This document shows, one piece after another, positions 49,069-61,000 of a DNA stretch of 64,000 nt (position 1 is its first letter; each line of letters starts with the position of its first letter). The notes beneath the pieces are model-generated. The model saw only the letters and a list, made by a program, of their open reading frames with translations, was not told where the DNA came from and did no database searches. The translations under genes were made by a program, and so were the position numbers. Source of the DNA: Boswellia sacra (lineage: Eukaryota > Streptophyta > Magnoliopsida > Sapindales > Burseraceae); contig SNVD02013250.1 in the NCBI GenBank assembly GCA_013180625.2, positions 434,001 to 498,000 of the forward strand, read 5' to 3'.

Positions 49069-52000
49069 TTACTTCCCATTTACAGCTCCCGAAGTTTCCT
49101 AAAATACACATACCTTAGATAGTTTCAGAAAATAAGAATTGATAAAACAGAACGTTTCAGAATTTGTACCTGAACTTCTTGGAGAAGAACTTCAAGTTCA
49201 ACACTTAGCTCAGCGAAGGAAGGCCGCTTACTAGGAATTGCATCCCAACATCTCTGCATCAAGTCTAACAGTTTTGGGTGTGCATTCTCAGGAAGGTCAG
49301 GACGTAATCCCTGGAACATAAGAGTATGTAATGCACGTATTAGGTGAAAACAACCTTTATTTTTGAGTAAAACTGAATATGTAACTCCAATGAGTCGGCT
49401 ACATTGTGAAGTCATTCAGCTTTGATGCTGAAGAAGTAATAGGTTTAATGTTTGACTCCTAGTGCAACCAATTCCTTGGTGCCAAGCCTGCAGGCTTTGG
49501 CCCGAGGTTTCCCCAAACTGTGAACAATGTAAAAGTGAGCAAGTTTAACAAGCAACTCTCTTCATTTCCCGTGCATGCTTAAAAAAATTTCAGGTCCTAA
49601 TATGCATTCTTGATATAGGTGTGAAATATATGTTTGTTTTCCAACACATTATTCTATTTCAACCGGATGTCTCCCATAAGACCTGAATCAATCAGACTGC
49701 CAAACAGAGAAACTAAACTTGATTAACAATTCACATGGTAATCTCAAAGAGTTTAACAAGCTTAAATGTTGTATATAAGAAATAAATAAATAAACCAGCA
49801 ACTACTCCAAAACCAAATTTGATTCTCAATGCCATGCACCACCAGTCCCTCCTTTTTCTTTCTCCTTACTCAATTTTTTTTTCACTGGGCAACGCAACAC
49901 CAATAATTTGACAGATCGTCGGATAGGGATGTCCAATAACGTCAAAATTCATATATTTTTGTCTCTAATGAAACAATAGAAGTACCAGAATCAACATTCA
50001 CTAGGATAGTAAAGGTCCAAGATATCTATGAAGCAACAAACTGTCCATAAATACTAGAAGGAGTTCAAAAATATTTAACCATATCTTAATTACAAGCTTA
50101 AAACAGATTATATTGTACAAAAGCTATTACTTTCAAAATTTAACATCTGATCTTGCAAATTTAAAAGACACTGAAGTTCTAAAACTAAGAATTAATGCAG
50201 TTAAAGAGGTTTACAAACCTGTCTCACTCCCAAAGCCGCTTGTAGTGGGGTCATGGTGTCATACGGAACCTGAAATACCAGCACAATGGCCAGTCACGAT
50301 TATCTTCACTAGAATAACTTCTATATAACTAAATTGAAACTGTATATAACTTCCACATATCCGCATTAAAACATATATGAATGAAGGTGGAGATTTGTGC
50401 AAATCTAGGAAAGACCTTGGCTGTTACTAGCTCCCATAGGACAATAGCGAAACTGAATACATCTGCTTTTTGATCATATGGTTGATGGTTTATAACCTTG
50501 TAAAAGAGAAACAAATTCATAAGGTAATATGAGGAAATGTAAATAATAAGTGTTTAAGATACATGATGTACAGTAAAACAGCATTGATTTATGAATCTAA
50601 GATCCAATCCAACTAATTTGGTATTTGGCAATAGAAGGAATAAATTCATGGAAAAAGGCACTTATCAATGCTGTTGGATAAGGTGTACATTAGCATTTTA
50701 TATTAATTAGAAGTGCAGCCCAGGAGACCTGTATTCCAGAAAGTACTATTGTTGAATAATAACTTAATTTCCTTAACTCCTTAAAATATGATAATGATTC
50801 TTTATATAAATAAGGATATCAAACTCCATATGCTCAAGGATAACATAATTTTTAAATGCTTCAATTGTTAACTTGACATTCATTAATTGTGTCTCTTGTT
50901 TCAAGACTCTTGACTTTGATAGATGGCAAGTAATTAATATTTGTTGCCTCTCTTCACTCTGATTCTATCCCCTTTCTACTGATACCCATTTCTTATTCTT
51001 CCAGATTCCCCCCTCTATCTGCTCCTCTCTTATTTCCTGTCATTTCAATCCTAAAAGTTGGTCTCCCTTCTCAAGGGGTAGTAGGGTCTCTTTAGTGGAT
51101 AGTAGAGACAATACATCGTAGAATAATTGAAGAGTATAAGAAACCATAAACCTTTCCCACTCTCTGAATATCTCAAGTACTAAAGACTAGGAGCCTCAGG
51201 AAGTGTAAATATTGAACTAATTGTCCACACATTACAGCAAGGAGATCTACCAAGGTAGATATTCAGACTGATGATTAGGAAACGAATATTGATTCTCACA
51301 ATTTCATACTTTAAAATATCAATTTAGTATCAGACATTCCAGAGATAGAAGCTCAAAAAGGAAAACAAAATAGCAAACATACTTCTGGTGCCATCCATCT
51401 ATACGTTCCAGTCTCTGCTGTCATTACTCCCCCTTGAGTAAGAAACCGAGCAACACCAAAGTCTGCCACCTTAACAACCTTGACAAAACATAAATTAACT
51501 TTTAATCGCAGAACTAGATTGTGTGCAAGTTATTAACATAACTTTTAATCACAGAAATCAATAGCCAAATTGTTGCTTTCTATTGAATGACACATACGAT
51601 TGTGGCTAGCAGTCCTTTTAGTGGACAATTCTTACCTTTTGAGTATCCATTAGCAAATTAGCTGTTTTCAGGTCCCTATGAATTATGTTGTTTTGATGCA
51701 AATACTCCATTCCTTTGCAAACATCAATTGCAAACCTCAGTAACTGAGAGACCTTCAAGACATTATGGTTCTTATGCAAGTAATCATACACACTTCCTCC
51801 AGGCATATACTCTGCAAGAAAAAACTGTGACATGAGTGCCTTTTGTTGAACCGATGGAATGATCTTGTTTGGTTGATTTTAGCGTGAGGTCATTGTCAGT
51901 GAAGGCAACAACAGCCAAATAATGTTTCTTTTTCTTTTTTAAATGCAACTAGAAATCCCTGGACCTTCCCCTTGTTCACCAAGTGTGTTCATCCATATTT

Positions 52001-55000
52001 ATAAACTTCGTACACAGAAAACATAAATGGATTTGAATCCTTGACCTTAATGATCGGCCAAGAGCTTTCTATCACTAAGCCCAACCTTTAAGGTTATATA
52101 ATGTTTCAATTACACATGTTAACCAGAGGAAACCTCCTTCCTCAAGAGACCCCTTTTCCAAACAGCAGTACAGCTATATATTGTCCAAATAAATAAAAAA
52201 CAAAATAACATGAGAGGTTAACCATTCAACATAACCTCATAACAATCTAGGCAAGTGATTAGAAATGGCTTAGCAAGTAGTTGCAAAGTTCCAGTTCTTG
52301 ATGCTTTGATCAATCAAGATACACCAGTATCCGCAAGTTCACACAAACATAATACAATTACTTGTAATGTCAACATATAATATTCCAAAAATAACAACCC
52401 CATGCAACATACAGCCCGATTGGTATACGCTGGTGGACAGGTTTACTTTCTAAAATGAGAAAGAAGCTAAACATAACAATATACTTTAAATAATTTTAAA
52501 AGATATAAATAAAAAAGATTTTGAGTTCCAGTAAGAAGATCTGCACCTGTCACTATACATAAATGAGGGGATTTTGTGCATGCACCGATAAAACGAACAA
52601 CATTTCTGTGCTGAACCTCCCTGAATTTATAACATGATAATTATGAGTGATCTATAGAATTTAGGAACCCATTTTAACATAGACAAGGACACAAGAAAAC
52701 TTATCAGATCAAAGGTTAATAGCTTAGGACAATATAACTACTTATAGAAGCACATATCCCTCACAAAAATCGTAATGGGAGACATCTGTCAACATATCAA
52801 TGACATTTATTATCCTTTATTTTACTTCCAACTTTTGAGGATTGTAATGTTCTTCATGTATAACAAAGTCTCTTTGTGAATCCAAGTTGCAGGGTGTTTA
52901 CATGAAAATTGCTTTCTTCCAATGTAATATAAATAAGACAGTATACTCAAGTTTTAGAAATATAGATCTTTCAAACCTTTTACTTCCAAGAAAATGCCAA
53001 AAAAAACCCATTACATCGAAGGGAAAAAAAGGTCTTGAAAGATCGTAAATAGAACCTCTAAATGGTTATTTGCAACTGTTTTAAAAGTATATCATCCATC
53101 TGCAAATTGTACATGATGCATGTAATGCACAACTCCCTGCATATCATAAGTACAACTGATACACTTGTTAAAGTGATACGCTCACGGACATAACATCAGA
53201 TGTGAATAGGGTAGAATAGGATGAAGGGTGCATGGTCCATGCATGAATTGGTAATATTAATAAACTAATCCACATAACATAAAACCTGGATATGACATTG
53301 ATTGAATTCACTTACAATTACTATCTCAATAAATATAAACAACTAACAGATGAGCCTCTGGAGATACTGGCATCAGTAAGTATAGAATGCAACAATGGCA
53401 TGTTATATCAGATAAACAATACTTGATTTCACGGGACAACATGATCTTTAACACCTTCGAGCTACTCACCTTAGAATAGCCACTTCTTGAGCGAATTCAT
53501 CTTCCAAAGCATCATTCAAATGCTCAGATCGAAGTATTTTAATTGCAACATCTTGACCAAGGTAAACTCCAAGATACCTTGTGATAATCAGTTGAACAAC
53601 AACCACCCAAAAAAAAAAAAAGTGAGCGACAAAAAATACAAATAACTGAGTTAAGGAAAAGCAGCAAGGCCATATGAACCAAATTTACAAGTCTCCACAA
53701 GATCCAGATGCAATTCTTTCTCCTATTTTTAATATTCTTCTGTCAATTTCCCAATTTCCAGGTGTTGATGGCGTTGCTAATGTCTTCTCTACAGCTGAGC
53801 GCGAATTTGAAGAACCTGACCATGACCCCTTCATTTACAACATACAATAGTCATAAATGTTCTACATGCAATCATATTTCAGCATAAGAGTACTTTGAAA
53901 GCCATGAACATACTTTCTATGAGTGCTATACATCTCCCTTTCATTTCAAGAATGCAATAACATTTGTAGAAGGTAGAAAAGAACAAGCACAGAAGGCGAA
54001 AGCGGTTAAAAGGGCATCATGACCTTGGCCTTAACAGAGGATATTCCTTTTTTCCAAGAAACAAAAAGAAGCAAGCAGAAACAAAAGTTCCAAGCAAGGT
54101 AATATGTAAGCACTCTCTAATTCTTTTGGAAATGGCCATTTTAGCATTCTCTAGTAAAGCAGGTACACTAACTTTACTCATTTCAACAGTAATGCCTACA
54201 AAAACTGGCCAGTAAATAGTTTTTATAACTGCAAGTCCAAGCCCAAACATTTACATTTTCACCACCAAGTCTCATTCTCACTTGGATCTTATTCCACCAT
54301 CCAGAAAACTAATAATAGAAGCAGAGAATCTAACCAAGTAAAAACAAGAGATGAGCAGAATGAAACACAGTTTACCTCGCTTCTAGCAACTGCTTTTTCC
54401 ATAGCTTTATACAAACCATCTGTATCCTGGCCACAACATTGCAAAGTCAGCAACATTTGGACTCAGCTCAGGTCCCTGTCATAAAGAAATATAATCACAA
54501 TGCTCCTTAATATATTATTAGGCCACTGTCCTAACATAAAGCATAATTCCTTTTAAAACAATTGATTTGATTAGTTTTAATGCAAAAGAACAAAAACACT
54601 ATAAATGCATGCTATAGCAATCAATCTTGTGTAAGAATGTCATATAAGTTCAGCCATAGAGAAAATAAATGAGAGTGTTCACTAAAAGTGAAGAAAAAAA
54701 TAAATTCTCTCCTTTTCATAACAAAAGCGTCATTGATCATACAAGTAAAAAATTGATAGCACTGTTTTTTGCCCAATGCAGACAGAAAGAGAAAGTACTA
54801 GGAAGTAAGAAACAGGGGCCACAACCAACACAATGTAAATTTTCCTTTGATAAAAATAAACTTGTTATGGATAGTGAGGAACATGGATAATGACAATGAA
54901 TCAGCCATAAATAGAATACAAAAATAAATAAAATAAGAATATTGTGTCTCAAATTTATTGCAGATAAGAGCACTTCTGAAAATTGGTTCAACATGTAAAT

Positions 55001-58000
55001 ATAAGAAACAAAATCCTGAATGTACAAGGCACTAGATAAAAATAAAGACTGTCCAAAGTAACAAAGTACCTCAACAGGCCATCCATCCACCACAAATACA
55101 TCCAAAGAGTAGCCATCAGTTGTTGAGAACACATGTGCTTCACGAATATTTAGTCCAATGTCAGAAAGTAAAGCAGAAAGCTGGAAGAAAATGACACCTC
55201 ATTAGAAGACATTTACAATCTTGATGTCAGTACTTCAGACTAGATTAGGCCCACCAGATGAAAGGTGATCAGACAACATCATAACTTAGCTCTTATAATA
55301 AATTAATTACGCAATTAAATCTTAGCATTCCAAGAATTTCAGATCTATTGAAATTGCACTCTTAGTACACAAGAAATTAAACAAAGAAAAAAAAATTTAA
55401 GCAGTGGACACTTTTCTTTTGATATTAGAATTCAGCACACTTCACAATTTTTACAAAATTCTTTAAGGATATTCAGTCAATACATAAAGACAAGGATATT
55501 CGGTCATAAAAATAAATAATAGATAATGAAATCCAGTTCAAATCAATGCAAAAGAAGTAGAAGTTAATAGGCATTTAATTCTTGAATGAATACTTGAAAA
55601 GGCAAGATACTAAGAACTGCACAAAAATTAAAGATAAAAATAACAATAATAATAATAAAATGGTAATCAAAAGTATTATAGTTCATAGAAATCTACACCC
55701 TTAACAATGATAGATAAAACCCAATTAGGCAATGAAAAAGTAAAAAAAAAACCTCAATAATGAAGAAATAATAAAATTCTTCTCACTTACCTGACTAAGA
55801 AGCTTCGGCTTGTCAACTGTAGAAAATATTACTTCATGTATTGGAACATGCATAATTATTTCTTGCCTGCTGTGACATTCCAACACGCAACTTATTTCCA
55901 CATATTTGTCCAATCTAAATATGATATATGATACAATTAAACTTTAATATTCAAATTTACAATACAATTTTGTCATCACAAACTAAATGCTTCGAACAAT
56001 GTCATAGTAAATATGGTCATCATTGTGCACCAAAAGGTAAATTGTTCGTTTTTGCTAAAATAAGAAAAAGCCATCTTTAAGTACTCCTTCACATGAAGAC
56101 ACACCCTTTGTTTGCTACATCACTGATAGACCTCCAATCAAATTTACTTATGCCAGGCGACACCAAAGGTGATAACAAAGGAAGGGCAGAAATGTGAATT
56201 GTTATTTTCTGTTTTGTTCTTCTGTTTTGCCGAGTGATGGATGAGCTGTGAGGGAGTTTGTTTGTTTGCTAAGTGATGGATGACCTGTGAGGGAGTTAGT
56301 TATCCTAGCCTAGGGGAGTGTGCAGAGTTAGTTAGGAAATATAAGAGGCAGATAGAGAGCAGAGGGGGGGGAAGGATCAGTATTATTTAAATTATTTGTG
56401 AGAAATTCTTCTCTTGGGAGAGCTAGCAGGACTCTCGAATTTTCTGCCAAACACTCCAATATATTCTGACTTCATTTTCTACTTGCTTGCCTACTGTCTC
56501 TATTCCATTTCAATTCATAAAAACATTGTTATAGCTACTGTGAGAGTGTGTGTGAGTGCAAACAAATCCTATCAATTTGGTATCAGAGCGACGATCCTAA
56601 AAATGGCTAAGGAAGAGGAAGCAAGGATAGAGATATTGGAAGAGAAACTTACCCAGCTCCAGGAAGATATCGGTGCTGTCAAGGAAGGGATGGCAAAGGT
56701 GCAGTTTCTGGAGCAAGACATGGTGGCGATTATGGAAAAATTGGAGCCCATGACGGCGGAGAACCAGGAGAACACTCTCCACTCTACATCAACATCCAAA
56801 CAGAAAGTGCCAAAGGGAGGATCTGGAGGAGGATTGCCTTCATACGTCGCCGGAGGTGGTGGAAGTGGCGACCCATGGACAGCGGAATTCAAACCAAACA
56901 AGTCGAGATGCCTACCTCTGACAGTGGAGATCCAAGCGGCCGTGAAGGAGTCAAGATCCATCATGACTCCGAGAGGCACAGTGGAGTTTGGCCTCGACAG
57001 TTAGAGATGTCGGTGTTTGACAGCAGCTTCAACGCCGGCGAGAATCACAGACGAGATTTTCGACCACCGCGACGAGATGAGATGTCAGTGTTTCACGGAG
57101 GAGATCCCAACGAGTGGGTTTTTAAGGCGGAACACTATCTCTCTCTCAATCGCATGTCAGAGACGGAGAAGATCGAAGCAGCTGCCGTGAGTTTCGACGA
57201 AGAGGCAGTGGCCTGGTTCTAGTGGGAAGATCGTCGACGTCAGGTGCGCAGCTGGAAGGAGATGAAGGCGCTGCTGTTGAACAGGTTCCGATCGACGCAT
57301 GACGGAACAAACCTTGAGAGATTTCTGGCGTTGAAGTGAGGCGGCACGGTCAGAGATTTTCGTCGACAAGTTGAGGCGATGACGGTGTCGCTCCAAGATA
57401 TATCAGAGGAGATCCTGGAAGGCATCTTCATCAAGGGCTGAAGTCAGAGGTGAGGGTTGAAGTAAGGTTGTTGCAACTTCATGGACTGGGCCGAATAATG
57501 GAGGAGGCCCAAATGGTAGAGAACAGGAATTTGCCCCTGAAACAAACTAAACGTGGGACCAATTTCAGTTTTGGACAGGGAACAATCACAAATCCAGTCC
57601 AACCCATAAAAACTCCAGGCCCTACAAATTCAACGGCTCCTACCGCTAGACATTGTTCAAATCCAAACCAAGAACAAGCTTTCAGACGTATGACAAATGC
57701 AGATTTACAGAGGAAGAGAGAAAATGAACTCTGTTATAGGTGTGATGAGAAATTTTCACTTGGACACAGATGCAAATTCAAGGAGTTCCAAGTTCTGGTG
57801 GTTCAAGAGGAAAAGGAATTTTGGCCAGAAAAGGAGGATAGACATGGGGTGGACAGCGGGAAAATTCAACCTGACCAGGTAGTGGTGGAGTTAGATGCTA
57901 TTGTGCTTGATCTTGCAAGGGACTAATTTAGTTTTAATCAAGATAAACATCTGAAGGTACATACTGCTGATGGAATTCAGTTTGTTAAAGGGATTACAAA

Positions 58001-61000
58001 CTTGGTAGCATCAGATGTTATTGAAGAAGGTTTTATACATTTCGAGTCTATGAAGAATGAGTTTGGGATCAATCTCGGAATTGAGCATTACACAGGACTT
58101 ATTGGTGTTCTTGGAAAATCTAGGCATCTTTATGGAGCTAAAGAATACATTGGGGAAAAATGGCTTTTTGAGCCCACAGCTGAGGATTGAGAGGCTTTGA
58201 GAAACTATGATCAGACTCATGGAAATATTGATTTAGATGACTATGCCGAGGGTTTAATGGTTGATCTTGAATTGTCCAAGGCGATTTCTGATAAAGTCCC
58301 TATACCACCACCATTGGTCCGCTGTGGAAATAACTTTACAACTGTTCCCATGATGGAGAAGTTGCTGGAGGAACAGGAGGCTATACTGGATGAATTAAAA
58401 CAGAATTTGAAGGAGGCACAAGACGACATGAAGGGAGTGACAGATGACCTGGAGTTGATGGCTAAACCAGAAAGTGTGTTGGGTGTACACCACAAGAAGG
58501 AAGAATCAAGAACTAAATCTGGGGTCCTAATCAAATGGAGAAGCTTATTAGATTTAGAGGCTACTTGGGAACAACTTGACTTAATCCAGAATCAATTTCC
58601 TACTCTTAACCTTGAGGACAAGGTGAAAGTTGGGCGGGGGGTAATGATAGACCACCTATCAAATTTACTTATGCTAGGCAACACCAAAAGTGATAACAAA
58701 GGAAGGGCAGAAACGTGAATTGTTATTTTCTGTTTTGTTCTTCTGTTTTGCCGAGTGATGGATGAGTTGTGAGGGAGTTAGTTATCCTAGCCTAGGGGAG
58801 TGTGCAGAGTTAGTTAGGAAATATAAGAGGCAGATAGAGAGCAGAGGGGGGGAGCAGGATTATTTCAGTCATTTGTGAGAAATTCTTCTCCTGGGAAAGC
58901 TGGTAGGACTCTTGAATTTCCTGCGAAACACTCCAATATATTCTGACTTCATTTTCTACTTGCTTGCCTACTGTCTCTATTCCATTTCAATTCATAAAAA
59001 CATTGTTATAGCTACTGTGAGAGTGTGTGTGAGTGCAAACAGATCCTATCAATCACATCCAATGGAAGCACTCTACCCTTCTCACTTTATAGAAACAATA
59101 ACTAAATTTTGAAACATATGGCTGACATCAAGCTATGGAACTATGCAGACGAGGTCTTTACCCAAGACAAAATGCTGGGATAATGGGAAGTGAAAAAATT
59201 CTACAATGCTTTTGATAAGACTGTTAAGTCTTACTGTTGTTAACCAGCTCATTTACTCTCCCTTATTATCATGATTGGTGTACACTGTGCAACATTTCAC
59301 AAAAGTTTAAAGTGCTTCAGGAAAGATCTTAAATGAATGGCTGATAATCATCTAGAATTTTAGGATAACCTACCAGTAGTAATCGACAATTACAAAGAAC
59401 TTAGCAAGCTCCCTAATGACAACCCGAAAATAAGTACTGAATTTCATTAATAGGAATATAGTAATTTAATCATTTGGCATTCACAAAATCCAATAACCTC
59501 AAGGCAAGAAACAAGAATTTCGTAGGCAAGTGCAGACGCAAGTGCAGAAAACCATTGATGAAAATGCATTTACTACTGAAGGAGCTCAAAGAATTACTTT
59601 TCCAATTTTGTTTTTATTGTGATACCTTGAAATCTCTCAACCTTTCCCTTAGTTACCAAATTCCAAACTAAGGGTTACTTCCAAACTGTTTAACCTTAGT
59701 AGCCAGGAAACTTGTGAAGTGCAAAATATACCGAATAGGTGGCCCGAGAGGATTTGAACCCTTCAACAAACCAAAGGCCTTTACCGCAGTTCAATCCTTG
59801 GGGTCGACAAAGAGCCACAGATGTAACAACTACAGGTTCTACTCTTAAGGTGTTACTCTTACTCAGAAGATGAGTGCAATTACAAGCAATGCTATTTCCT
59901 GGAAGCAAAATCTAAAAGATAAACTATCAAGGAGAAAGGCTTAACTGGTCAGTGATGAAAACCCTTAAATCATAAATAAAAGGTAGAGAGGCCTAACTAG
60001 TGTGATAAGCCATACCAACCACTAAATCCAACCAACATTGGACATTTTAACACCCCTCCTCAAAAAGAGGCTCAATGGAAAACTAGATGAACGTAGCAAA
60101 TGAAGCCTAAGACAGAAGCTGATGTAGAAACTGGACAACAAATCAATATAAAGCTTTAAAACAAGGTTACTCTGTTAAGGACAAAGAGAGAATGAAAGTT
60201 AGAAGGCAAAAGATAAAAGAATCACTCTTTTCTCTCATAAACACAGACATTTTCTCTACTCATCAAACTCTCCATTGCTTTTGCCCCATCAAAGTGTATA
60301 TCCGAATAATTCGAGCAAAGGAAGCCATAATGTTTATTACCATCAGAAACTTCTCTCTCTCTCTCTCTCTGTGTCTCTCTCCCTTGAATTTACATAATAA
60401 AAGTTTTCAAGTTGAAGCTTCAAATGGAAAAGAAATCCTTGTTACTAGTTAAACTTTTTGTCACCACTGGCAATATCACTATATTGGATAGCACTACTTA
60501 TTGATAATAAAATTCCTAATTCAACAAACAACCAAAACAATAAGTTAGAAATATTGGTAATAGTTTGAAGTAAAACCATACTACTAACAAAATATAACCT
60601 GAATTACCATCCTTTAAATGGGATAATCTCCTTCTGTCACTCAGTTAATAAGAAAAAGTGGAAAGTGAACATCATCTGAGGTACCTTCTGGAGCGGTTAT
60701 CTGTAAGATATCTATCCTCTGTCTGCTTTGAATTCTTTCTAACATCCAAATTTAGATCCTCAAGCTTAGAGCAAGGCTCAAATTCAATTGCAGAATCCTT
60801 GATTCTAGTCAGAAAAATAGAATATGTCACAATAAAGAGAAACAATACGTGTATTGATCTTCTAAACTACACCAAAACCTCATCTAAAAGCAGCAAGCAA
60901 AACTACTAGTTTCAAGTCATACCATAAATTCCATCATGCATAATAAGCTAAGAGATCTTATAGACATGCACATAACTAATACGTTCATAAATAAAATACC

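Larger units (their letters stand above)
56124..59051 (+). mobile_element. Non-autonomous chromovirus-type LTR retroelement carrying a PPR gene fragment
   Basis: A 2928-bp unit with left LTR 56124-56574 and right LTR 58645-59051, both starting TGATAG and ending CTATCA, flanked by ATCAC on each side. A primer site TGGTATCAGAGC (56578-56589), complementary to initiator Met-tRNA, follows the left LTR, and a G-rich tract (GGGCGGGGGG) precedes the right one. Between them lie a broken gag with zinc knuckle, a fragment of a plant pentatricopeptide-repeat gene, and the end of integrase with a chromodomain. Protease, reverse transcriptase, RNase H and the integrase core are missing, so movement would have needed help from another element. 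It sits in intron 4 of the kinase gene in the opposite orientation to it. Confidence 0.92.

Noticed and set aside
49125..49415. Kinase C-terminus read through the last donor (ending in [14 protein letters not shown])
   Set aside because: A GT donor follows EVQ at 49170, and a TTTTAG acceptor at 49099 leads to nine codons, ETSGAVNGK and stop, in phase.
59735..59790. tRNA gene, because of a good B box (GGTTCAAATCC on the minus strand)
   Set aside because: No acceptor stem or anticodon arm can be drawn around it. A related piece occurs at 23725, so a SINE relic is more likely.
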